Positions 24,060 through 34,386 of a stretch of DNA of 64,000 bases are shown here, piece after piece; position 1 is the stretch's first letter; every line of letters begins with the position of its first letter. Below the pieces are notes generated by a model. It was not told the DNA's origin. It searched no databases and was given only the letters and a program-made list of their open reading frames with translations. The position numbers were made by a program, and so were the translations under genes. The stretch lies in the NCBI GenBank assembly GCA_933228675.1, contig OW121740.1, forward strand, positions 78,446,137 through 78,510,136. Reading direction: 5' to 3'. This stretch comes from Stomorhina lunata (lineage: Eukaryota > Arthropoda > Insecta > Diptera > Rhiniidae).

Positions 24060-24546
24060 TCGTGGGAACTATATAAGAGCGTACGTCGACAAAATTAGAA
24101 ATATATTATTCAAAAATATAAAAATTTCAAATTGAAAATAAAAAAAAAATAACAACATTTTTTTTATGATTCCAAATAAAATTTGTAGCTTTTAGGCTTT
24201 GAAAAGCATATAAAACAAAGCGTTGGAATGTGTGTTCAAATTTGATTTGTTCGGTTAAATTACAAATAAATAAAAAAGAGTGTGATTTTCCAAATTGAGT
24301 TTGTGTTCAAGTGGAGTGTTAATTATTGAAACCTTATAGATTGCTCTTGTGGGTGATATGAAAGTTTCACCAGCTAGCTATAGAAAGGCTAATTTTTGGA
24401 ATAGAATTAAACCTGCACTGCAAGAGTTAAGAAAAACGGAAGAACTTGAAAGCCAAAATCCAGTCTGGAGCAGGACCACTGCATTATACGGAGAACCTTT
24501 AAGTCTCCTGGAAAGTTTTTATTTGATCCTGGGTACATGTAAATAA
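24060..24546 (+). other. Promoter-like region plus a short conserved open frame (hypothetical)
   Basis: TATATAAGAGCG at about 24070 resembles a TATA box. About 290 bp downstream, ATG24358 opens a 62-codon frame (to 24546) starting MKVSPASYRKANFW. The paralog at 32075-32263 keeps the frame intact with one visible amino-acid change (arginine to isoleucine). A recent duplication could also explain this conservation, and I do not recognise the protein. It could be the leader and first codons of a retroelement, or chance. Confidence 0.25.
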
Positions 24547-24733
24547 TGACTCGTAGACTGCCATTGAAAAATCTCAAAAATCACCACGTAAACTTGCTCA
24601 TAAATATAGTAACAATTGTGCCACATCTTAAAAAGGAAAAGTCAACAAATCCTTAGAGGTTACCTTTTTTCAAAAAACTTCAAGAATTTTTTATGATTCA
24701 TAAGTAAAAACAAAAGTTAGAAGAAAATCAAGT

Positions 24734-25582
24734 ACACTAGTCGGCAAAATTATTTTGACAAACCAGTTGTTTTTCTTCTTTTTTTATTTCCGGTCCTATG
24801 CAATTAAAAAAATAAATTAAAAATATTGAAAATAGTAAAAAATATTGTAATTTATTAGAAAACAAAAGACCTTCCACATTTTAAAAGTTTTGCATAATTT
24901 TTTTTTTAATTGAGGAACATGGTTCCAGTTGACGGTTCCATAAGCCGTCATCAATATTTATGAGTATTGAATGAATATGCATTTCCCTCCGACAGGATAA
25001 CGCTCCATGTCATAAGAGCAAGATGATCACAAAATTTGTAACAGAGGCTGGTGTTTAAAACTCTGGATTGGCTTCCCAAAAGTCCAGTTTTTTATGTAAT
25101 AGAAAATGTATAGTCATACAAAAAGCAAAACAGATCTGCGGATTTGAAAAGATCAAATGATAAAATAGTTACTGAGGTCGTAAATGCTTGGAAACAGATT
25201 TCAGTGGAGTTTCTGCAGTTCTTGGTGGATTCTGTTCCGAACCTCCACCAAATCGTTTTAAATGCTAAAGGAGAATATATTTTTGATTAATTTAAATAAT
25301 TATTATTAATTTTTGTTGACCTTGAAGCTCAAAATTTTTTTAAATACGCTCTGTAAAAATATGTCAAAATACTTATGCCACATCCTAAAATTTCCTTTTT
25401 TTGGTTCAATTAAAAAAAATTATACAAAACTTTTAAAATATGAAAGATCTTTTGTTTTCTAATAAATTACAATATTTTTAACTATTTTCAAGATTTTTAA
25501 TTTATTTTTTTATTTGCATAGGAGCGGAAACAGAAAAAGAAGAAAAACAGCTGGTATGTCAAAATAATTCTGCCGACTAGTG
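24734..25582 (+). mobile_element. Tc1/mariner-like element, degenerate (copy in S)
   Basis: Terminal inverted repeats start CACTAGTCGGCAAAATTATT and CACTAGTCGGCAGAATTATT, extend for about 150 bp, and are flanked by TA on each side. Internally, MVPVDGSISRHQYL and QDNAPCHKS-type sequence (the aspartate of a Tc1-like DDE/D domain) survive at about 24917-25030. About 32 bp present in the paralog at 32710-32741 is deleted, and stops interrupt the frame. A non-functional remnant. Confidence 0.85.
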
Positions 25583-25842
25583 TATCTAAGTTCTAAGCTT
25601 TTTTAGGGTCTTAATTTAAATAAAAAGTAATTCGTTCGTGTCAGTTTTTCAATTTCTTTTTGTTGAAATTCGTTTTTTTGGAGTTTGTGGTTTTTAGAGA
25701 ATTCAAAATTAAAAATAAAATATTATTTTGCATCAAGGTGAGATTTAAAAATATTAATTTGATTATGTGATTTGTATTTGTGATTAAAGTGAAAAAATAA
25801 TTACAATATATTTAAAATTGTATGTTTTATTTAAAAAAAAGT
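25583..25842. other. Unassigned sequence
   Basis: AT-rich with no recognisable feature. Confidence 0.4.
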
Positions 25843-25917
25843 GGTTGATTCATATATGAATCACTGTGCATTTAGTGCATCGATATAATTGAAAAAATCA
25901 AAAGATGATCACGCAAA

Positions 25918-26299
25918 TGGTATATACGTTTGTTCTACCATCTAATAGATGTAGCCGTAATAAATTCATGACTTTTATATAAAAGATCTAAGCAAGGAAA
26001 ATCAAACATGAAGTTAATGGATTTTCGGATGGAATTAGCCAACACGTTGTGCCAAATTGATTTAAATGCTGCTCCTAAGCGTGGAAGACCTTCAGAACAC
26101 CAAATTAATATTGAAGTAAAAAGAATGAAACCCAATACTGCTCCCATTCCTCCTTTAGATGTACGCCGTGACAACGTCAGCCATTTTCCAACATTCAGTG
26201 ATACTCGAATTCGATGCAAGTATCCGAATTGCACAGGACAAACTTTTACTCTATGTCGAAAATGTAATACTGCTTTATGCTTTAAAAAAGAGAGAAATT
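25918..26299 (+). pseudogene. piggyBac-like transposase C-terminal region, interrupted by LINE
   Basis: The frame reads WYIRLFYHLIDVAVINS, a stop (TGA where tryptophan is usual), then LLYKRSKQGKSN and MKLMDFRMELANTL. RGRPSEH follows, and then the Cys-rich tail with CKYPNC, C..C and CNTALC. This matches the end of piggyBac transposases: the last catalytic-domain helix region, linker and zinc-binding tail. The tail continues after the LINE at 29097-29135 as KERNCFVAFHSL and stop. The catalytic aspartates lie upstream and are absent. A dead fragment. Confidence 0.72.
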
Positions 26300-29096
26300 T
26301 ATTTATTTATTTATTTAGAGATTTAGGAAATACATTAATGTATAAACTAAATTAAGAAACGGATAAGCTATAGCAGAAAAGCCTTAAGCTCAATATAAAG
26401 TAATATGTATATTAATTACAGAAAGTCATATAGATAGTCAAATTTAATATAATATCAAAAGTCTTATGTTGTCTAGTTATATATTATTAAATAAGTTAGT
26501 GATTTTTAAATACTGGACTATTGTTTTAATGGATGTAAAGTTTGGTTTGGATAAAAAGGTAGAGGGGTTAAGGTTTCCAAATATTTGTCTCCTTTGACGG
26601 TCATATTTCGTGCATTCTAACAACATGTGAGATATGTTAAGAGAGGAAGTGTTATCACACTGGCAAATTGGTGCATTTTCGTTCGACATAATATAGCTGT
26701 GAGTTAGTTTAGTGTGTCCCAATCGTAGTCTTAAAAATTTAATAAGGTCCTTACGATTTATTTTGTTAACGTCGGAGGGCCATAAGGCGATATTAGTCTT
26801 TGTCATGATGATATTTTTGTACCAACTATTGGATGTATCCCATGAACTAACAAATATAGTACGATATTTTGAATTTATAGCTTTTTTGATGTCTGAAAAA
26901 TTTTGATTAGATGTTTTTGTTAAAGGTGAGGTAGAAGCAAGTTTAGCTACAGAATCAGCAAATTCATATCCTTCAATCAGACAATGTCCCGGTATCCAAA
27001 TTAAAATGATTTTCGGAAAGTTTCTTATTAGACAGTCTCGAATACTAGTTGAATAAATGTCTGTGTTACTTATATTTTTAATTGCGCGGATGGCAGAGAG
27101 GGAGTCAGTACATATAGCAAAATTACCTGTTTGGCAGTGTTTTGTGGTGAGATTGTACTGAGATATAGGGGTAGTCTCCTTTTTATGTATCGATAATGAG
27201 GTATCAAAAGTGGATTCTTTCAAATGCCATGGAGGATTTGTTGGTATACAGGATTTATTTGTGTTAACTTCAATGTCAAATTCTTGTGTTTTTTTAACAA
27301 TGCTCGAAAGAGCAGATTGACATTTTAAATTTCTCTTAACTTTCGCAAAATTGTTAATAATTTTATTCAGAGGTGTTTCATGAGTAAAAATTATGGATTT
27401 AAGCAGTTTTTCTTTTTCAATTTCATATAGGATTTCTAGAGTTAAGCTGTTAGATTCGAAATATATATTATTTATTGGGGTTGTGCGTAATGCCCCTAGT
27501 GCGATTCGGAACACAGCATTCATTACCGTTTTAATTTTCTTTAGAGAGCTTTTTGAAGAATTTCCATATAGAAAAAGACCGTATCTAATTTTTGATATTA
27601 TTAAAGATTTTATTACAGAGGTAAGTGAAATGGTACTGGAATTGAATTTTGGGCAAGCTAAACATATAATTATTTTAACTCGGTTCGATAGGGAGTTAAC
27701 TAAATATTTTATGTGGGAATTCCATCTTAATGTGTTACCGAATGTAATTCCCAAGATTTTTAGCTCGTTAGCTTCTGAGAGTTGAATATTATCTGTAATT
27801 ACTGAACATTTACAACTGTGTTTTCTACAAATATGTATGAATTTGCATTTTGTCCTTGATAGTGAGGCGCCAGATTCTTCGCACCATTCCAAGATTTGGT
27901 TGACAACGGTGTTGAAGTTGATTACAGGATTTTTTGACTTATTAGATTTTATTAATAGATTAAAGTCATCTGCATAGGCGCAAAATTTGATATTTTTGTG
28001 AAGTGACAATATATTACTTAGACGGTTATATGCTATAAGAAAAAGGATAACTGATAGTGGTGATCCTTGAGAAATGCCATTATATAAATCATAAGGTTTG
28101 CAATACATTTTACCTAGTTGAACCATGAATTTTCGGTTTGACATAAAGTTTATTACATAGTTAATAATGTTTGGACCCACTTTCCATGCGATCAGTTGCT
28201 GAACTACTGTATGAATACCTATTTTATCATATGCTCTTTCAAAGTCAAGTGAAACTATAGTAAAGTGACTTCTTGTAGCTATACTGCTTGCAGCTAAATG
28301 TTCTATATAGAGAAGAGCATCTGTTGTCGACTTACCCCTTTTGAAACCTATTTGGTTATTGGAGGCTATTAACCACCAAAGCCTGTTGGCTACGATTTTA
28401 TCTAACACCTTTGAGATACAGGAGTTTAAGGAAATAGGCCTGTATGAAGCTATATTGGTTTTGTCGTTAGTTTGTTTCAAGATGGGGATTATCCTACTAT
28501 TTTTATATTGTTGGGGTATAGTTTTGGACTATACTGTAAGTTATTTGGTCTAAACCAGGGGATTTACCCTTAAGTTTGTCTAAAGTTGAAAGAAATTCTA
28601 TATATTTAATATTTTCTTCTATATTTTTTGCTGTTTGATTAGGTGTACATTCTATTGGATTTTGTCGGAAGTGAGTTTTTGTTTCTCGAAATTTATTTGG
28701 GAATTGGGTGTCAGAGGATTTAACGGACCAGAATTTTGCAAGTTCATTAGATATACTGACAACATCCGTTAAATTGTTATGAGGTGGATCAGAGCTTTGT
28801 ATGCAATGGATATTGTGAGAATTTTTGTAGCCACAAAAAGTTCTAATATTATTCCAAATCTTCTTAGGGGAAGAGTTGGGATTGATTTCTGACGTAAAAT
28901 TATGTAGGGCTTGACGTTTTGACTTTTTGATTTCCCTTTTAAGTAAAGCACTTGCTTGTTTGTATTTTAACATATTGTCGTTGTTGATATTTCTTCTAAA
29001 TATGTACCAAAGTTTCTGCTTATCATTTTTGAGTTTCTCAACCTGTTCGTTCCACCAAGGTACAGTTTTCATTCTAGTGAGTGACTTTGTTTTTGG
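26300..29096 (-). mobile_element. 5'-truncated I-clade-like LINE
   Basis: A non-LTR element on the minus strand. Its 3' end is a (TAAA)n tail at 26300-26321, and target duplications AAAGAGAGAAATT lie at 26287-26299 and 29097-29109. The tail type and an RNase H domain after the RT fit the I group. The endonuclease domain and ORF1 are missing through 5' truncation at 29096. It landed inside piggyBac coding sequence, so it is younger than that element. Confidence 0.88.
26477..29096 (-). pseudogene. LINE ORF2 fragment: reverse transcriptase, RNase H remnant, Cys-rich tail
   Basis: The 5' piece (29096-28503) holds the linker and RT start with KGKSPGLDQITYSIV. A frameshift near 28500 separates it from the 667-codon main frame (28480-26477). 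That frame contains SYRPISL (12-18), LDFERAYD (78-85), GISQGSPLS (135-143) and YADD (169-172), so the RT core is complete. An RNase H-like region follows with CTDS (D459) and WIPGH (about 500). The stretch that normally carries the first catalytic D and the E, about 50 residues before CTDS, seems to be missing. The C-terminal CQCDN..ISHMLLEC is the usual zinc-binding motif. Non-functional as it stands because of truncation and frameshift. Confidence 0.85.
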
Positions 29097-29458
29097 AAAG
29101 AGAGAAATTGTTTTGTAGCATTTCATTCATTATAATAAAACAATTTCAAATTTCTTTTTTCAACAAAAACATAGATACATTCTTAAAAATTAAGTTATTT
29201 GAAATATTTTCTTTAGATAAAAAACATGTGAAATATGTATGTATATTATTTTGTTTAACATAAGTATTACCATTAATGCACAGTGATGCATATATGAATC
29301 AACCATCTAATTTTTTTAATAAATGAGAATTTTTTTTTTTTTTTAATTCGAAATTCTACTTTAATTTAAGAAATCCAAATATGTCAAAAAAAAATTTTTT
29401 TCTCCAAAATGAAAAGTCGTGCATTAAAGGGTTAAGAGTGTTATTGTTCTGTGTACTG

Positions 29459-30201
29459 CAGTGATGCCGATCAAAAATTTTACTTTGTGGGAGATTCGAC
29501 ATTAAAAAGTAGTAGATTTCACAAAATTTATTTTCAAAAAGTAGTAGATCTACCACTTTTATTATTCAAGCTTTTAAAGAATTTTAAAATTAGAATATTT
29601 ACGCTTTTATTCAATGTTTTGTTTAAAAAATAGTGTTGAGTATGTATCAATAAATACACATACATATTAAATGAAATTTGAAAAATAAACAAGAACTTAT
29701 AAAACAAGAGCTTATAAACAAGAAGAAGAGTGTTAGTAGAAAGTTTATTCCTATTAGAATTTTTAAGTAAATTAATTGCCGAAATAGCAATACTATGTGG
29801 AACCACAAGCAATTTTTGTATCAAAATAAACATTTGTTCGTTGTCACCTTTATTATTCTAGAAACATAATGCCAGAAATTTTCAACACGTACATATGTAT
29901 ATTTTCTTCTAGAGAGAAATGAAATGTTACATTTCTTAAAAGCTTCCATTCCTAATACAATTTGCTGCGGTTTCAGGGGCATAAATATAAAAAGAAGAAC
30001 ATGTTACAAAAAATATATATAAATATTTTTTTTTGAAACAGGTGTTCAATGTTGCATTTTTGGTAACGAAAAATTGATTTAGCACAATTTTGAAAAAAAA
30101 AACTTTAAAAAGTAGTAGATTCTACCTAAAAAGTGTAAGAGTGTAGATAGATATCCAAAAGTAGTAGATCTACTATAAAAGTGGTAGAGTTGGCATCGCT
30201 G
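29459..30201. mobile_element. hAT-type element, paralog of 21385-22615 without the nested insert
   Basis: It starts CAGTGATGCCGATC and ends GTTGGCATCGCTG. Flanks are GTGTACTG (29451-29458) and GTCTACTG (30202-30209), an 8-bp duplication with one mismatch. Presence in both S and S' means it inserted before the segment was duplicated. Confidence 0.83.
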
Positions 30202-30802
30202 GTCTACTGGTCAATCAACTATGAAGGGATGAGCTCTAACAGATAGACGTGTATTGCATAAGAAAGTTCCCTGATTTCGTTAGAGTACATTCCAAAGTAG
30301 TAACGATAGAACAATAGAGTTGGATAACCTACTGTCATCGATGAGCACTTATGCTCTCTCCTGCACTCGGTCGGGAAGCTTCAAAATAGACTTTGAAGCA
30401 CCGGCCCATACATGAGAGTTATATTTCATTTCCGATCGGATATATGTAGGTACTGTAAATAGTGCGGAGATCAAATGAAGTGAAGTATCTGTTATACCGT
30501 ATCTCTTGCTTGAAAAATGTGATTTATCCAACACACATTTCATTAAATTTTCATGCATTTTTTCATAATCTTTAGAAACAATTTTTAATTTAATTTTGAA
30601 AAAATTTTAAATTAACCTCATTAAGTTTTACAGGAAAACATTCAGAAAAGTATAAAATATTTCATGGCAATACGATTATTTGATATTTCATTACGAAGCT
30701 TTTACTTCTAAATGAAAAAGGAAAATGAACTCAATTTAGAGCTTAATCGTTTGGCTAGTAATCGATTGCCTTCTGACGTATGACAGTTTTGTGAACAGGC
30801 TG
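30202..30802 (-). pseudogene. LINE reverse transcriptase C-terminal fragment (copy in S')
   Basis: The minus-strand frame at 30349-30558 includes MKYNSHVWAGASKSIL and DRVQERA and is longer than its counterpart at 22763-22948. The 30569-30802 portion matches 50170-50400 inverted and ends at GTGAACAGGCTG. Confidence 0.6.
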
Positions 30803-30984
30803 ATAATTTCAAATTATAATTAAAAAAAACATGTATTTTTTATCAATTTTTATTTTCGAATTTGTTAAAAAAAATCCTAATGTGATGGAGAAAAATGGCC
30901 ACAATTTCTGAAATCAGCGCATTCTAAAGTATACAATTCTGTGGAAATATCTTATTCAGCTGACAAAAAAAAATATTTTTTGTA

Positions 30985-31225
30985 GACCTGTGCTATGAGT
31001 TGAGGTGGATGTATGTAACTCATAAAAGTATTGGTCTTAGGTCCACCTTTGAGCAAACAAATAGACTTGGAATCACTTCCCGAGTCGATTTAACTATTTC
31101 AGCTCATTCGCCTGGCTGGATCCTCATGCGGAGATCCTTACCAAAGCAGGTACAGGTCGCAATTCTAAAAATAATTTGATGAAATTTTTATAGGAGCCCA
31201 TTGTCCTTAGATTTCATTTGGCCTT
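30985..31225 (+). mobile_element. Helentron-like family A head fragment (in S')
   Basis: Paralog of 23240-23500 with only scattered substitutions. Confidence 0.6.
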
Positions 31226-31789
31226 AAATTTCGTTTGGCCAAATTTCATCGCAATCTGTCCGTATTGGATCATTGCTCCCACTTGCTCATCTGGCAAAAT
31301 CGAAATCTGAGGATAATGACAATTTTATGTTTATTCGTTGCACATCTAAATTTTTGTCATACAAAAAATAAATTATATTTATGTACATTATTCTGTGGTC
31401 GTGTTTCTTTACGTTTTTTTATGCGCTTCTTGTCGCGTGTTTTAAGTGAATGGCAAATGCGGTTGATAGCCATATTTAGGTCTGTTCAGTTTGTATAGTA
31501 TTGGGAAGTGTTTGGAATAGGAGTAGTTTTTCTGTGGAATACATATTGTTGGGTAGATTATTGTGAATAATTCTATTAAAGAGGTAACTGTATTTATGAA
31601 TGAAATGTCAATTGAGTATGAAACGATTTTTTTTTAATTTAGGCGCGGTTTGCTGCTTTGGTCTGAAAGAAAGGGGACAAGCTGCTTACTATAAAACTTA
31701 TATTTCTTTTTCGAAAGAGGCGTGTAAACTATAAATTTTGCGCGAGGAAAAGAGAAAAAATGCCTCATTGGAAGCCAGTTAGCAAATCG

Positions 31790-32263
31790 TGGGAACTATA
31801 TAAGAGCGTACGTCGACAAAATTAGAAATATATTATTCAAAAATATAAAAATTTCAAATTGAAAATAATAAAAAAAAAATACCAACATTTTTTTTATGAT
31901 TCCAAATAAAATTTGTAGCTTTTAGGCTTTGAAAAGCATATAAAACAAAGCGTGGGAATGTGTGTTCAAATTTGATTTGTTCGGTTAAATTACAAATAAA
32001 TAAAAAAGAGTGTGATTTTGTGTTCAAGTGGAGTGTTAATTATTGAAACCTTATAGATTGCTCTTGTGGGTGATATGAAAGTTTCACCAGCTAGCTATAG
32101 AAAGGCTAATTTTTGGAATATAATTAAACCTGCACTGCAAGAGTTAAGAAAAACGGAAGAACTTGAAAGCCAAAATCCAGTCTGGAGCAGGACCACTGCA
32201 TTATACGGAGAACCTTTAAGTCTCCTGGAAAGTTTTTATTTGATCCTGGGTACATGTAAATAA
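31790..32263 (+). other. Promoter-like region plus conserved open frame (paralog of 24060-24546)
   Basis: The TATATAAGAGCG box lies near 31798, and the frame from ATG32075 to 32263 is intact. The leader lacks the 13 bases CCAAATTGAGTTT found at about 24289. Function unknown, and it may be chance. Confidence 0.25.
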
Positions 32264-32451
32264 TGACTCGTAGACTGCTATTGAAAAATCTCAAAAATCA
32301 CCACGTAAACTTGCTCATAAATATAGTAACAATTGTGCCACATCTTAAAAAGGAAAAGTCAACAAATCCTTAGAGGTAACCTTTTTTCAAAAAACTTCAA
32401 GAATTTTTTATGATTCATAAGTAAAAACAAAAGTTAGAAGAAAATCAAGTA

Positions 32452-33045
32452 CACTAGTCGGCAAAATTATTTTGACAAACCAGTTGTTTTTCTTCTTTTT
32501 TTATTTCCGGTCCTATGCAATTAAAAAAATAAATTAAAAATATTGAAAATAGTAAAAAATATTGTAATTTATTAGAAAACAAAAGACCTTCCACATTTTA
32601 AAAGTTTTGCATAATTTTTTTTTTAATTGAGGAACATGGTTCCAGTTGACGGTTCCATAAGCCGTCATCAATATTTAAGAGTATTGAATGAATATGCACT
32701 TCCCTCCGGCGATAAATTTATCGGAGAACCATTAATTTCCCAACAGGATAACGCTCCATGTCATAAGAGCAAGATGATCACAATATTTGTAACAGAGGCT
32801 GGTGTTCAAAACTCTGGATTGGCTTCCCAAAAGTCCAGTTTTTTATGTAATAGAAAATGTATAGTCATACAAAAAGCAAAACAGATCTGCGGATTTGAAA
32901 AGATCAAATGATAAAATAGTTACTGAGGTCGTAAATGCTTGGAAAGAGATTTCAATGCAGTTCTTGGTGGATTCTGTTCCGAACCTCCACCAAATCGTTT
33001 TAAATGCTAAAGGAGAATATATTTTTGATTAATTTAAATAATTAT
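32452..33045 (+). pseudogene. Tc1-like transposase remnant (copy in S'), right half lost
   Basis: The left TIR CACTAGTCGGCAAAATTATT follows TA at 32450. The open frame at 32627-32911 gives MVPVDGSISRHQYLRVLN, GDKFIGEPLIS, QQDNAPCHKSKM and TEAGVQ, characteristic of the middle of a Tc1-family DDE/D domain. The right TIR is missing, replaced by the Helentron at 33078. The N-terminal paired-like DNA-binding domain is absent in both copies. Confidence 0.8.
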
Positions 33046-33077
33046 TATTAATAATAATCAATAATTATTAATCAATA

Positions 33078-33646
33078 GCCATGGTCCCATTATCAAAAAA
33101 ACGATCTGTACCAAATTTCATCAAATTATCTTTAGAATTACAACCTGTAGTTTGATTACAAGGTTTACATGGGGGTCCAGCCAGACGGACGGACGAACGG
33201 ACATCGCTAAATTGACTCAGAAAGTGATTCTAAGCCTATTGGTATACTAAAAGGTGGGTCTAAGACAAATATTTCTATGCGTTACATACATCAGCACAAA
33301 CTTATAATACCCTTTCCACCTATGGTGGTGAAGGGTGTAATCACTAAAACACTCGTAAATCTAAAGATAATGAAAATTTTGAGTTTATTTTTTGTATACA
33401 TAATTTTTGTAACAACTGTAATCAATTTGCCAAATTTCGAGATCGGTCCACATTTGACCCTAGCTTTCATTAAGTCCAAATGACGGAAACAGGTTAAATA
33501 TATAATGTTTGTAATACAAACTTTGTATGATGCCAAAATTTAGCAAATATTTGTCTTTGTAAAGGAAAAATAACACCTTTGACCTTAGTGGTGAAGGGTA
33601 TCGTATGGTCGGGCTTGACCGACTATAGCGCTTTCTTACTTGTTTT
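33078..33646 (+). mobile_element. Helentron-like family A, rearranged (head inverted relative to tail)
   Basis: 33078-33333 is the head in minus orientation, matching 796-1055 reversed and ending at the GGTGGTGAAGGGTG palindrome. 33338-33646 is the 3' part in plus orientation, matching 1276-1583 and ending GACTATAGCGCTTTCTTACT. The middle (about 1060-1275 equivalent) is missing. The layout suggests an inversion hinged on the head palindrome. Confidence 0.75.
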
Positions 33647-34386
33647 GTTTTGAAGATTGGTCACACTTATTAGGTGTAAGAAAGAAAGAAAGAAAAAATC
33701 ACAGTAATTTGATATCTTTTTGTGTATTTAAGTTTCAGGTTAGGTTATTTTTGTTTCTTGTTATTATATTTTTGTACTTTTGGTTAAGATTAAGTATTTT
33801 ACCCAAACATTTTCTTTTAGAATATTATTTAATCCATTTCATTTAACAGTTTTAAGAATAATTTTGATAAATCATGTCATAAATTATCAAAATGAATATG
33901 ACTAAGTAAAAGAATTATTCCAAAGGGTTCTTGGGATCTGTGTGATTGTCGAAAGAAACCTACACCCGAATGGCTTCATGTTTTTTAAGCTAGAAAATGG
34001 CCGCACAGGATCTAAACGGACTCGTAACAATGCTTATAACTTTTGATGTGGTTATCAGATTTTTATAAAACTAGACTCATATTTCCGAGTATATCCTATA
34101 TTTTTATGTCCTTTTAATTAAAAAAATATCATGTATTAGAGAACAAGAGAGATTAATTATGTATGTGCTTGGTACAAGGATATCTCAAAAAGCATATCTT
34201 CATATTTTCTTTATCCTTCTTTAAGAATATGTTAAGTGTTAAAATGTTGATTTCAGGGACCGAAAATAATAATTATTCTTGAATTTTCAAAGAAAAAAAC
34301 CAATCATAAGAAAATATCGGAGAGCTAATTCGAAAACATCATTTTGATTGTTTTCCACAATATTTTCAGAAAATTGCATGCTTTTT
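33647..34386. other. Unassigned sequence
   Basis: A short (AAAG)n run at 33678-33695. No gene or element end recognised. Confidence 0.45.

Larger units (their letters stand above)
21276..25845. repeat. Segmental copy S (paralog of 29305-33045)
   Basis: About 3.7-4.5 kb is shared with 29305-33045 in the same order and orientation: hAT element, LINE 3' fragment, Helentron-A head fragment, a 65-codon open frame and a Tc1-like element. S has a private 533-bp hAT insertion (21741-22273), lacks about 150 bp of the LINE region present at 30569-30710, and lacks about 32 bp of the Tc1-like gene. Each copy is immediately preceded by a piggyBac 3' end, which suggests tandem duplication by exchange between piggyBac copies. 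Confidence 0.85.
25843..29304 (+). mobile_element. piggyBac-like relic (copy B) with inverted ends, split by a LINE
   Basis: GGTTGATTCATATATGAATC at 25843 and its near-complement ending at 29304 (ATGCACAGTGATGCATATAT..) form inverted termini of about 28 bp. Between them are piggyBac coding relics and an I-like LINE (26300-29096). The left arm contains the perfect palindrome TGATTCATATATGAATCA. No TTAA duplication could be confirmed at either end, so the boundary assignment is provisional. Confidence 0.5.
29305..33045. repeat. Segmental copy S' (paralog of 21276-25845)
   Basis: Same order as S. S' keeps sequence that S has lost: about 40 bp at 29395-29435, about 50 bp near 29560-29605, about 150 bp near 30569-30710 and 32 bp in the Tc1-like gene. 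Homology ends inside the Tc1-like element, just before a family A Helentron. Confidence 0.85.
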
